Source of the DNA: Rhizobium sp. Root708
GTDB taxonomy: Bacteria > Pseudomonadota > Alphaproteobacteria > Rhizobiales > Rhizobiaceae
Assembly (NCBI RefSeq): GCF_001429725.1
Contig: NZ_LMHV01000044.1
Span: 1 to 64,000, forward strand
Direction of reading: 5' to 3'
DNA length: 64,000 nucleotides
The notes under the pieces: model-generated
Database searches by the model: none
What the model saw: the letters and a program-made list of their open reading frames with translations, nothing else
Told to the model about the DNA's origin: nothing
Program-made: the position numbers and the translations under genes
Shown here: positions 54,384 to 63,061 of the stretch, one piece after another
Position numbering within the stretch: position 1 is the first letter of the stretch
Layout of the letters: the number at the start of each line of letters is the position of its first letter

Positions 54384-55130
54384 CTAGTAGCGGCCGCCCG
54401 TCACATGCAGCACGTCGCCGCTGATGTAGCCTGCCCGTTCCGACACAAGAAATGCGACCGCGTCGGCGACGTCTTCAGGCTCTCCAACACGCGGTATCGG
54501 CGTCGTTTTTTCCGCATTTTCCTTGATCTTTTCCCAATGTGGCAGGGACCTGATCATGTCCGTATTGATGATCCCGGGCGCGACCGCATTGACTGTGATG
54601 TAATTACGTCCGGCCTCCAGCGACATCGCACGTGTGAAGCCGATGATCCCAGCCTTGGCGGCCGAGTAGTTGGCTTGGCCGGGATTGCCGAGGTGGGCAC
54701 GCGACGATATGTTGACAATGCGACCCCACTTGCGCTCATTCATATGCGGCAGCACGGCCTTGGTGCAGTTGAACGAGCCCTTCAAGATCACATCGACGAC
54801 GATGTCCCAATCTGCTTCGGACATTTTCGTGATGCGCATGTCGCGCGTTAGGCCCGCATTGTTGACAAGGATGTCGATTGAACCGAAGGCTGCGACAGTC
54901 TCATCGACCATCGCATTGACATCAGCCTCCTTGACCACATCGACCTTGATCGCCTTTGCCTTGCCTCCATCCCTGCGCAACGCTTCAGCTTGTCTTTCTG
55001 CATTTTCCAAATTGATGTCAGCTACGACAACATTGGCGCCTTCGGCGACCAGTCTCGCCGCGATCGCCGCACCGATACCGTTTCCCGCGCCCGTGACGAT
55101 CGCGGTCCTACCCGTCAAGCTCAATTCCAT
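54384..55130 (-). CDS. SDR, 3-oxoacyl-ACP/CoA reductase-like (FabG-like)
   Basis: A 248-residue classical SDR: TGAGNGIG near 14-21, NNAG, catalytic YSAAK, and the ending ERAGYISGDVLHVTGGRY. In the operon it would interconvert 3-hydroxyacyl-CoA and 3-oxoacyl-CoA between the hydratase and thiolase steps. It lies 14 bp before the thiolase gene. Confidence 0.92.
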   Translation of the reverse strand: MELSLTGRTAIVTGAGNGIGAAIAARLVAEGANVVVADINLENAERQAEALRRDGGKAKAIKVDVVKEADVNAMVDETVAAFGSIDILVNNAGLTRDMRITKMSEADWDIVVDVILKGSFNCTKAVLPHMNERKWGRIVNISSRAHLGNPGQANYSAAKAGIIGFTRAMSLEAGRNYITVNAVAPGIINTDMIRSLPHWEKIKENAEKTTPIPRVGEPEDVADAVAFLVSERAGYISGDVLHVTGGRY

Positions 55131-55172
55131 CTCAGATCTCCTTGCCCTGTGGCCCGGTTGTCGACCGGGTCC

Positions 55173-57260
55173 TCAATTCTTCAAAAGCACCAAGCCGTCT
55201 ACCGCGACCACCCCCTCGCCCTTCGCCTTGACGAAGAGCGGGTTGATCTCCGCATCGGCGACCGTGTCGAGACCTGCCAGTTGCGAGATCTGGACAATTG
55301 CCTCTGCGAGCGCATCGCAATCTCCCTCCGGCAGCCCGCGATAGCCGCGGATGGTCGCCAGCCCGCGGACTTCGGCGATCATCTCGTGAGCCTCTTCTAG
55401 CGTTGCAGGTGCCAGTCGGATGGCCGCGTCCTTGTAGATTTCGGCGAGGATGCCGCCGACGCCGAGCACGACAACGGGGCCCACTTCGGGGTCTTGTCTG
55501 ACGCCGAGTATGACCTCCGCCAGGGCGCCACGCTCCATCTGCTGGACGAGAAAGCCCTCTATTTTGGCTTGGGGATGTTTCTTGCCGACACGCTCGCTGA
55601 TCGTTTGGATAGCCTGAGTGAGTTCTTCGGCATTGCCGATGTTCAAGACCACGCCACCGGCGTCCGTCTTGTGGGGCACATCAGCCGACAGGATCTTGGC
55701 AACCACCGGAAAGCGGAGATCGGCTGCATCGCCCGCGGCTGTTAGCGTCCTCGACGCTGCGGTTGAGATGCCGATCGACTTGAAAATCTCGCCGGCGTCA
55801 GCCTCATTTGGCTTTCGTCCGCCCAATGCGGCAATGACCTTCTTTACGGGTTCCAACAAAGCTTCATCCGGCTCCGGGCGCAGAATCGGAGGCTTCCAAT
55901 TCGCCCAGGCATTAACCGCATCCGCACAGGTTTCGGGGGTCCTGAAGCCCGCAATGCCTGCATCGGCCAATTGATCAAGGCCATCTTTTGCATGCGGCGC
56001 AATGAACACGGCCAGCGGCTTACCATGCTTGTCTGCCTCGACGAGAGGACCGACGGTGATCTCAGGCTGGAACTGAGCGGAGCTGCCGGCGATCGCGACC
56101 AACATGTCGCAGTGATCAGAGGCGAGCAGCGCTCCGGCGACCGCACTATAAACTTCAGTCTTGGTTCCTGCCAAAGTCAAGTCGGTCAGTCGACCGCGCG
56201 GAATAGTGATGTTCTTTTCGGCCAGATCATGGACGATCGATTCAGGTGGTGCAACAACGTCGACGCCGAGAGTGCCCAGCCGGTCAACCACAGTCGCTGC
56301 GCCGCCGCCGGTCGTGGTCATGACCGCGACGCGATGGGTTGACGAAGGTCTTTGCCCTTTCAGCATCGCCGGAAGCTCGAACAATGTCTCCAGGCAGTCG
56401 ACCCTGAGAATGCCGTTTGCCTGAAAGAATGCGTTGGCAACCTCGTCGCCTCCTGCCATCGCTCCGGTGTGCGATGCTGCTAGGTCGCGGCCCACGTCAG
56501 ATCGGCCGAGCTTGTAAGCGATGATCGGCTTACCCTTCTCCACGGCACGCCGGGCGGCTTTCGCAAGCTTTGGCGCCATCCGGAAGGTCTCAAGGAACAA
56601 CAAGATCGCGCCGGTCTCCGGATCATCGACCAGCCATTCGGCGATTTCGCCGACGGACAAATCGCATTCATTGCCAATCGAGACGATTTTCGAAAAGCCG
56701 ACGCCACGTCCAAGACCGCGAGACATCAAGCCGCCGGTCATGCTGCCAGACTGCGAAATGATCGCGAGCGAGCCCGCCACGATATCGAGTTTCTCTACAG
56801 CGGCGTTGATCGACAACGCACAGGATGGCTTGCTGCTATAAATTCCGCTGCAGTTGGGCCCCAGGAGGCGCACGCCACCAGCGCGCGCCGTGCGCAGCAT
56901 CTCGTCCTGGATGCGACGTCCCTCGTCACCTGTTTCAGCAAAACCGTCGGTAAAGATCGTGGCGATCGGAACCTGCTTCCTGGCGCATTGCTCAATAGCC
57001 TCCGGTACCGCGGCTCGCGGCACCATGATGAACGCGTGATCGACTGCGACCGGTACATCGAGCAGGGACGGATAGGCGCGATCGCCGCCCACCTCGTCTC
57101 GGTTTGGGTTGATTGGGATGATCGTGCCCTCGTACCCGTGCTTGCGAAGCGTACGCTGCGGTCGCGATGTATGTTTCTTCTGGTCGGCCGAGGCACCGAT
57201 CAATGCAATGGTGCGCGGAGAAAACAGAGCTTCGAACTGCCGCTTCTCGTGTGAGTTCAC
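55173..57260 (-). CDS. ADP-forming acyl-CoA synthetase (acetate-CoA ligase family)
   Basis: A 695-residue fused enzyme. It has an N-terminal CoA-binding domain (SPRTIALIGASADQKKHTSR), a succinyl-CoA-ligase-like middle with the phosphorylated histidine His264 in SHTGAM, and a C-terminal ATP-grasp domain (FPVVAKILSADVPHKTDAGGV). It activates a carboxylic acid to its CoA thioester with ATP giving ADP. GTG 57260 is chosen because GGGAGG lies six bases upstream; the frame to 57329 has no such support. First step of the CoA pathway in this operon. Substrate unknown. Confidence 0.92.
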   Translation of the reverse strand: MNSHEKRQFEALFSPRTIALIGASADQKKHTSRPQRTLRKHGYEGTIIPINPNRDEVGGDRAYPSLLDVPVAVDHAFIMVPRAAVPEAIEQCARKQVPIATIFTDGFAETGDEGRRIQDEMLRTARAGGVRLLGPNCSGIYSSKPSCALSINAAVEKLDIVAGSLAIISQSGSMTGGLMSRGLGRGVGFSKIVSIGNECDLSVGEIAEWLVDDPETGAILLFLETFRMAPKLAKAARRAVEKGKPIIAYKLGRSDVGRDLAASHTGAMAGGDEVANAFFQANGILRVDCLETLFELPAMLKGQRPSSTHRVAVMTTTGGGAATVVDRLGTLGVDVVAPPESIVHDLAEKNITIPRGRLTDLTLAGTKTEVYSAVAGALLASDHCDMLVAIAGSSAQFQPEITVGPLVEADKHGKPLAVFIAPHAKDGLDQLADAGIAGFRTPETCADAVNAWANWKPPILRPEPDEALLEPVKKVIAALGGRKPNEADAGEIFKSIGISTAASRTLTAAGDAADLRFPVVAKILSADVPHKTDAGGVVLNIGNAEELTQAIQTISERVGKKHPQAKIEGFLVQQMERGALAEVILGVRQDPEVGPVVVLGVGGILAEIYKDAAIRLAPATLEEAHEMIAEVRGLATIRGYRGLPEGDCDALAEAIVQISQLAGLDTVADAEINPLFVKAKGEGVVAVDGLVLLKN

Positions 57261-57445
57261 GGTGATCCTCCCTATGTTGTGATTTTGAGGTGCTACGTCC
57301 GCCGGAGCGGTTCCATTAAGATATGTCACAGTGTGGGACTTTTTGCAAATCCTTATCTGTGCATGATTGCTGTTAGCCCGAGCATTTTAGGAGAACGACT
57401 GGCCGGGAATTGCTTCAATTTCGATAGCGCCCTGGCAATGCCCGT

Positions 57446-57455
57446 TTGACGTCAA
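57446..57455. promoter_or_regulatory. Perfect palindrome TTGACGTCAA before the acyl-CoA synthetase
   Basis: A 10-bp perfect palindrome in the 222-bp gap between the LivHM and synthetase genes, the largest gap inside this run. It may be an operator for an internal promoter. Single short palindromes occur by chance, so this is tentative. Confidence 0.3.
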
Positions 57456-57482
57456 CCGCCTGCTCATGGTCGCGCCACGGGG

Positions 57483-59393
57483 CTAAGACAGTTTGCGACC
57501 GACGTCCGAAGCAAGACGCGCATCGATGGTGTCGGACCGTTTCGCCGCAACTGACGAACGGCGAAGCCAGGTGATGATCTCGCCGACGACCCCGCGGCGG
57601 AAGAGCAAGACGCACGCCGCAAACACGGCTCCTTGCGCCACCAAAACCCACTCGCCGAGGAACGCGAAATAATAGATCAGTCCGAAGACGATAAATGCAC
57701 CAAGGATCGGGCCGTAAAGCGTTCCCATGCCACCAATCAGAACCATGAGCAGTGCCTGGCCCGACATCGACCAGTGAACGTCCGTTAGGTTTGCGCTTTG
57801 GGTAACGACTGCTTTCAAACTCCCCGCCAGCCCAGCCAAGGCGCCCGAAATGACAAAGGCTGTCAGCTTGTAGCGGTTTGCCTTGAAGCCCAGGGATAAG
57901 GCCCGTGGCTCATTGTCCCGGACCGCCTTTAGAACCTCGCCAAACGGTGAGTTGACGACGCGGCCGATAGCAAACACGGTGACAAGAAACACTGCCGAGA
58001 CGATCACGTAAAGGACCGTCGGATCTGACAGCGGGAAGACCCCGAGAAAGTTTGATAATGGGACATTCTGGATACCATCCTCGCCATGCGAGAACGGTGC
58101 GCGCAGGATCAGAAAATAGATCATCTGTGCGATACCCATGGTGATCATCGCGAAGTAGATACCTTGGCGGCGAAGTGCGACCAATCCGACCAGATATGAG
58201 AGAGCCCCCGCCATCATCACCCCGGCAATCACCGCTAGTTCGGTAGGAACCTGCCACGCTGAGCTAAGATAGGCGACGGTATAGGAACCGGCACCCAGAA
58301 ACATCGCATGTCCGAACGACAGAAGACCGACGCAAGACACAAGGAAGCCCACCGACAGCGCGTAGATTGCAAAGCACAATGCCTGCAAGACCGTGAACTT
58401 GTAGATGAGGAAGAAAGCCGCAAGCAGTCCGACGGCGAGCATGAGCCCTGTCGCCTTCACCCCTGAAGGGGTTACGTCGAAGATCTCATCGTTTTCTGCG
58501 GCATTCTTCGGGCTGTTCACGGTCCATCCGAACAGACCGGCTGGGCGAACGATCAAGATAAGAACCATCAACACGAAAATCGCAAGAGAGGAGGCCTCGT
58601 GGTAGAAGTAAGCAACGACACCTTCCAAAAGCCCGACAATGAAACCGGTGATGATGCTTCCCGAGATCGACCCCATGCCGCCGATGACCACTACCGCGAA
58701 GACGACGACGATCAGGTCATTGCCCATGAAGGCTTGTGGCTGATAGATCGGGGCTGCGAGGACGCCCGCAAGACCGGCAAGCGCCACGCTGACAGAATAG
58801 GTCAGTGTCACCAGCAAAGGAACCTTGATGCCGAACGTCCGGACGATCTCTGGATTTTCCGTGGAGGCCCGAAGATAGGCTCCAAGCTTGGTCTTTTGAA
58901 TACAAAACCAGGTCGCGCCGCAGATAAAGACGGCAAAGCCGAGAACCCACAGACGATAATAAGGGGCGACCATGAACGGCAGACGAAGCCCGCCTCGCAA
59001 TTCCGGCGGCGGCGAGTAGGGTAGCGCCACGAGACCGAAGAAGGCCTGAAACAGCCCCTGGATCATCATCGAAAGCCCGATGCACAAAAGCATGCCGTAT
59101 AGCGCGTTCAGTCCGGCGACGCGCGACAGCAAGAACCGCTCGACGACGTAGCCCGAGAAGCCGACAAGCACCGGTGCTATACCAAGGGCCCACCAATAGC
59201 CAAGACCAAGATGCTGAAGCAACAGCACTGTGGCGAATGCACCCAGCATGTATTGCACGCCGTGAAGGAAATTGACGATGTGAAGCATGCCAAAAATGAC
59301 GGCAAGCCCAAGGCTAAGCAGAGCGTAAAATCCCCCGTTCATCAGACCTAGGAAAAGGTACGAGAAAAAGAGATTGAGGGAGAAGCCGTCCAT
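57483..59393 (-). CDS. Fused LivH-LivM branched-chain-amino-acid-type ABC permease
   Basis: A 636-residue protein joining the two permeases usually made separately. Residues 1-290 are LivH-like (MNGGFYALLSLGLAVIFGM; GGMGSISGSIITGFIVG), and about 310-610 are LivM-like (SVGFLVSCVGLLSFGHAMFL; IGGMGTLYGPILGAFIV). About 16-18 membrane helices are expected. One chain would form the complete channel for the LivG and LivF ATPases upstream. HAAT-family systems import amino acids but also urea, amides and aromatic or aliphatic acids; the CoA genes downstream favour an acid. Confidence 0.94.
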   Translation of the reverse strand: MDGFSLNLFFSYLFLGLMNGGFYALLSLGLAVIFGMLHIVNFLHGVQYMLGAFATVLLLQHLGLGYWWALGIAPVLVGFSGYVVERFLLSRVAGLNALYGMLLCIGLSMMIQGLFQAFFGLVALPYSPPPELRGGLRLPFMVAPYYRLWVLGFAVFICGATWFCIQKTKLGAYLRASTENPEIVRTFGIKVPLLVTLTYSVSVALAGLAGVLAAPIYQPQAFMGNDLIVVVFAVVVIGGMGSISGSIITGFIVGLLEGVVAYFYHEASSLAIFVLMVLILIVRPAGLFGWTVNSPKNAAENDEIFDVTPSGVKATGLMLAVGLLAAFFLIYKFTVLQALCFAIYALSVGFLVSCVGLLSFGHAMFLGAGSYTVAYLSSAWQVPTELAVIAGVMMAGALSYLVGLVALRRQGIYFAMITMGIAQMIYFLILRAPFSHGEDGIQNVPLSNFLGVFPLSDPTVLYVIVSAVFLVTVFAIGRVVNSPFGEVLKAVRDNEPRALSLGFKANRYKLTAFVISGALAGLAGSLKAVVTQSANLTDVHWSMSGQALLMVLIGGMGTLYGPILGAFIVFGLIYYFAFLGEWVLVAQGAVFAACVLLFRRGVVGEIITWLRRSSVAAKRSDTIDARLASDVGRKLS

Positions 59394-59445
59394 GGTTCGT
59401 CACCTTGTAAGTTTATCTTTTGCCGCCGAAAGCACCTTCTGGCCG

Positions 59446-60195
59446 TCAGACAGACAACCAGGCTTTGAGGTCGTCGATCCTTGCGGATGCGGCGCTTTTG
59501 TCGAGAACATCAACCGTACGACCCTGATCCACGAGGTAGATACGGTCCAGCACAGACATCGCAAACGCCAGGTTTTGTTCGACAAGAAGTATGGTAAAGC
59601 CCTTCTTCTTCAGGATGGCTATCGTCTTTGCGATCTGTTCGACGATGACCGGTGCGAGACCTTCCGTCGGTTCGTCGAGCATCAATACGCGCGCGCCGGT
59701 GCGCAAGATCCGCGCGATAGCAAGCATTTGCTGCTCACCACCGGACAGTTTCGTGCCCTGGGTCGCCAGACGCTCTTTCAGGTTCGGGAAGAGTTCGAAT
59801 ATCTCCTCGACGGAAAGCCCGTTTGGTCCGATAACCGGCGGAAGGAAGAGGTTTTCCTCGACCGTCAAACTGGAAAATATGGCTCGCTCCTCTGGACAAT
59901 AGGCAAGTCCGAGCCGACCAATCGCCTCGGGAGGGCGACCCAGAATCGGTCGCCCAAAAAGATGAATCTCACCTGTCGCACGTGGCCCGATGCCCATGAT
60001 GCTGCGCAACGTGGTTGTCTTGCCGGCGCCGTTCTTGCCGATCAAAACCACAAGCTCTCCTTCGTTAAGCTGGATGTCGACCCCATGCAGAACGTGGCTC
60101 TCGTCGTACCAGGCATTCAGTTTGCGCGCTTCCAGGACCGGTGTCTTGTCGGAAGGGACGACTGTCAGGGTTGGCGCTGTTGCAATGTTAGACAT
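59446..60195 (-). CDS. livF: ABC transporter ATPase, LivF-like
   Basis: A 249-residue ATP-binding subunit with Walker A GKNGAGKTT near 52, signature LSGGEQQMLAIARIL and Walker B VLMLDEPTEGLAP. LivF-type spacing and the WYDESHVLHGVDIQ opening are present. The start at 60195 overlaps the end of livG by 8 bp. Confidence 0.95.
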   Translation of the reverse strand: MSNIATAPTLTVVPSDKTPVLEARKLNAWYDESHVLHGVDIQLNEGELVVLIGKNGAGKTTTLRSIMGIGPRATGEIHLFGRPILGRPPEAIGRLGLAYCPEERAIFSSLTVEENLFLPPVIGPNGLSVEEIFELFPNLKERLATQGTKLSGGEQQMLAIARILRTGARVLMLDEPTEGLAPVIVEQIAKTIAILKKKGFTILLVEQNLAFAMSVLDRIYLVDQGRTVDVLDKSAASARIDDLKAWLSV

Positions 60196-60946
60196 GAGCA
60201 GAACCCAAGTAAGCGGCCTTGACGTCGGGATTGGCAGACACTGTCGCGTAGTCACCCTCGCAGACGACACGACCGCGCACCATGACCGAGATTCGGTCCG
60301 CGAGCTCGGAGATCACCTTGAGGTTATGCTCCACGATCACGATGGTCTTCCTTCCAGCGAGCGACTTGACGAGGCGGGATATGGTCTGGATATCCTCCTG
60401 CCCCATGCCCGCCGTCGGTTCGTCGAGCAACAGAATTTTCGGATCAAGGGCGAGTGTGGTGGCAAGTTCGAGCGCGCGCTTGCGTCCATAGGGAAGAAGC
60501 GCCGCTGGATGGTGAGCCCAAGTCTCCAGCCCGACCTGACCCAACAGCTGCATTGCCCGATCGTTGTGCTTGTTCATGTGGTCCGAACTGCGCCAAAATT
60601 GATGCGTCTCGTTGGCAGCGCGCAGCAAGGCGATTCTGACATTTTGCAACGCTGTGAGCCGCCCGAAGGTTGACGAGATCTGGAACGAGCGGACCATCCC
60701 TAAAGATGCGACCTGAGCGGGTCCAGCTGATGTGATATCGATCCCGTCCAGGGTGATGCTCCCCGCCGTCGGAGCGAGGAATTTGGTGAGCATGTTGAAC
60801 GTCGTTGTTTTGCCTGCACCGTTCGGTCCGATGATCGCATGGATCTGGCCACGGCGAATATCGAGGCTGACCCCATCGATTGCTCGAAAGCCACCGAAGT
60901 CGCGCCGCAGTTCTCTTGTTTGCAATATGAAATCAGTTTCCGACAA
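60188..60946 (-). CDS. livG: ABC transporter ATPase, LivG-like
   Basis: A 252-residue ATP-binding subunit with Walker A GPNGAGKTT near 41, the LivG-type VRSFQISSTFGRLTALQNV Q-loop region, signature LLPYGRKRALELA and Walker B ILLLDEPTAGM. Together with LivF it drives the fused permease. It lies 37 bp after the binding protein gene. Confidence 0.95.
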   Translation of the reverse strand: MSETDFILQTRELRRDFGGFRAIDGVSLDIRRGQIHAIIGPNGAGKTTTFNMLTKFLAPTAGSITLDGIDITSAGPAQVASLGMVRSFQISSTFGRLTALQNVRIALLRAANETHQFWRSSDHMNKHNDRAMQLLGQVGLETWAHHPAALLPYGRKRALELATTLALDPKILLLDEPTAGMGQEDIQTISRLVKSLAGRKTIVIVEHNLKVISELADRISVMVRGRVVCEGDYATVSANPDVKAAYLGSAHV

Positions 60947-60983
60947 AGTCGGCTCCTCCCATGCTCACCGAATGCGATCGGAC

Positions 60984-62198
60984 TTACGTCTTGACGAGCG
61001 GGCACTCGCTGACGCTCAAGGGGCGAACCGAGCTTTCGCCGGTTACCTTTGAGACGTATTCGTAATCATCGAACTTCGTTTTCGACGCGCTCGGCGACTT
61101 GACCTTGTAGAGATACATGTCGCGAACGCACAGACCATCAGAGCGAACCGTTAGGTTGTCGCTCAGAAGATCGTTGACCGGCGTATTGCGCATTTCACGG
61201 GCAACCGCCGCTCCATCGGCGCCGCCGGTTTTCGCCACCGCCTTCAAGTAGTGGAGTGCGCCGCTATAACCACACGCGCGCTCGCCATTCGGGGGAATAC
61301 CGACCTTGTCGATGTAACGCTTCGACCACGCACGGGTCTTCTCATTCTGATCCCAATAGAAGACTTCGTTGACGTAGAGGCCCTGCGCTGCTTCGAGACC
61401 GAGCAGTTCGACATCCACCAAGGTAATGCTTGTGGTCGCAAGGGTAGCAGCGCTATCGAGCCCGAATTCCCGAGCTGACTTGATGAGGTTCAAGAGGTCT
61501 GTACCAGCAACCCCGACCTGGACGACGTCTGCACCCGAATTGGCAGCAGCGAGAATTGCCGAGCTGAAATCCGAGGCGCCGGCGGGGACCCTGACAGACC
61601 CGACGACCTCAGCCCCAAGCGCCTCGAGTGAACGGCGAAAATCTTGTTCGAGCGAAATCCCGAACGCGTAGTCCCAGTTCAGCAGGAACCAGCGTTTCTT
61701 GCCCATTCCCACGAATGCTTGGGGCTGAACGCCCGACAGCTGATATGTATCGTAGGTCCAATGAAACGAGGTCGGCGTGCACTGCTTGCCTGTTAGTTGC
61801 GAGGAATGGGCATTCGATACAACGGCAACTTTGTTCTTGGCGGACGCAAGTCCCATAACTGCGAGAGCGCAAGCGGAGTTCTGCAGGTCAAAAAATGCCT
61901 CGACATTCTTTGTTTCCATCCACTCGCGGGCTATCCCGGACGCGATTTCAACCTTGTTTTGATGGTCGGCTGTGAGCACTTCGATCGGGCGTCCAAGGAC
62001 CTGCCCACCGAAATCCTCGACAGCCAGCTGGATAGCAGTAATCGACCCCTTGCCGCCGGATGTCGAGTTCACCGACGACTGGTCACACAAGACGCCAATC
62101 CGAAACGGTTGCTGTTGCTGTGCGTATGCTGGGTTCATCATTGAAGCGACTCCACCAGCGGCGGCATACTTCAATAGATTGCGTCGGTTGATTTGCAT
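60984..62198 (-). CDS. livK: Branched-chain-amino-acid-type ABC binding protein, Tat-type leader
   Basis: A 404-residue periplasmic binding protein of the LivJ/LivK/AmiC fold. The leader carries NRRNLLK at about 4-10, a twin-arginine motif, then a hydrophobic stretch and AYAQ near 27. The mature part starts FRIGVLCDQSS. It differs from amino-acid binders enough that an acid or amide ligand is as likely. Strong GGGAGGGG ribosome site before ATG 62198. First gene of the run ending at 52257. Confidence 0.93.
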   Translation of the reverse strand: MQINRRNLLKYAAAGGVASMMNPAYAQQQQPFRIGVLCDQSSVNSTSGGKGSITAIQLAVEDFGGQVLGRPIEVLTADHQNKVEIASGIAREWMETKNVEAFFDLQNSACALAVMGLASAKNKVAVVSNAHSSQLTGKQCTPTSFHWTYDTYQLSGVQPQAFVGMGKKRWFLLNWDYAFGISLEQDFRRSLEALGAEVVGSVRVPAGASDFSSAILAAANSGADVVQVGVAGTDLLNLIKSAREFGLDSAATLATTSITLVDVELLGLEAAQGLYVNEVFYWDQNEKTRAWSKRYIDKVGIPPNGERACGYSGALHYLKAVAKTGGADGAAVAREMRNTPVNDLLSDNLTVRSDGLCVRDMYLYKVKSPSASKTKFDDYEYVSKVTGESSVRPLSVSECPLVKT

Positions 62199-62232
62199 GG
62201 AAACCCCTCCCGGTTCGTTGCATAAGTTAAAA

Positions 62233-62249
62233 ATACCGTATCATGAGAT
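62233..62249. promoter_or_regulatory. Half-conserved repeat before livK (copy 6)
   Basis: Reads ATACCGTATCATGAGAT on the plus strand; on the livK sense strand it is ATCTCATGATACGGTAT. One arm and the neighbouring ATGATA match copies 1 and 2 well, the other arm is degenerate. It is 35 bp before the livK start. Confidence 0.35.
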
Positions 62250-62372
62250 TTTATGACGGTCAAATAGCGTTTGTTTTGGGGCTCACGGACCACACCTAAA
62301 CTGTAAAAAGCGACAAAAGGCGGCTGAAAAGTGGGGAAGTGATGGTCTTCCAGCGGAATTCTGGCGTAATTG

Positions 62373-62389
62373 ATCTCAATTGGCGAGAT
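62373..62389. promoter_or_regulatory. Inverted repeat ATCTC-N7-GAGAT, candidate operator (copy 7)
   Basis: Reads ATCTCAATTGGCGAGAT. Both 5-bp arms and the 7-bp spacing are identical to copy 1 at 3215, although the spacer sequence is different. It lies 175 bp upstream of livK. Confidence 0.55.
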
Positions 62390-62506
62390 AATTTAACGGA
62401 ACGATGAGGGGCTGCGGCGACATGACACGGATTTGCAATGGCGCTTGTCTTTCACTCCCTGTGTCCATCGGTTGCAAGCGCAGTCCGAGACCCTGCAGTC
62501 CGATGC

Positions 62507-63052
62507 TCACGATTGGGCAAAGTTCAGAGCCATCAGAAATCGGTTGGTCATATTGTACGTAGCGATCACGCCGATCAACTCCACAAGAGCGCGCGGATCG
62601 CCCATTGCTTCCTTAGCCGTCAAGAAGGTCGAATCAGACACCCGAATGGAGCGCGTCATCTCAATCGCCAAGGCGATCGCAGCCCGTTCTGTCGCGCTGA
62701 AAAGAAGGGTCTGCTCGCGGGCGCTATCAATGTCGCGTAGTGCTTCGAGCTGCGTTTGTGATCCACCCGCCTCCAGAAAAACGCGACCATGGATTGCCAC
62801 CTCGTAGTGCGTTTCCATGACGACGCTGACCGCAACAATCGCCAGTTCACGAAGTCTTGGTTCCAGGGACAGCTGCGATCTGACAGCGCCGGCATGGGCT
62901 GTCCATCCGGCGGCGAAAGCAGGACTGTGGAGAAGCAGCCGATCGATGTCGAAGAGCGTGCCTCCGCGCCTCGACCTGATAGCCTGGATGACGTCGGGGG
63001 GACTGTCTATGTCTGCTGACACGGGGGAAAGTCTGAGCATCGGCTGCTCCAT
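62507..63052 (-). CDS. Carboxymuconolactone decarboxylase (CMD) family protein
   Basis: About 181 residues with the CMD/AhpD-like helical core (LRELAIVAVSVVMETHYEVAIH near 75, later LVELIGVIATYNMTNRF). The CxxC pair of peroxidase-type AhpD is missing, so it is closer to the CMD-like hydrolase/decarboxylase branch than to antioxidant AhpD. Start is uncertain: ATG 63052, ATG 63040 (GGAG six bases before) or TTG 63061 are all possible. It follows the SDR stop almost immediately. Confidence 0.85.
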   Translation of the reverse strand: MEQPMLRLSPVSADIDSPPDVIQAIRSRRGGTLFDIDRLLLHSPAFAAGWTAHAGAVRSQLSLEPRLRELAIVAVSVVMETHYEVAIHGRVFLEAGGSQTQLEALRDIDSAREQTLLFSATERAAIALAIEMTRSIRVSDSTFLTAKEAMGDPRALVELIGVIATYNMTNRFLMALNFAQS

Positions 63053-63061
63053 CTTATCCAA

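Larger units (their letters stand above)
62199..62506. promoter_or_regulatory. Leader of the Liv/CoA operon
   Basis: Some 300 bp between the CMD gene and livK, containing two copies of the shared repeat: an exact one at 62373-62389 and an imperfect one at 62233-62249. No gene is supported. The AT-rich stretch 62220-62260 is the likely promoter zone. Confidence 0.5.
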
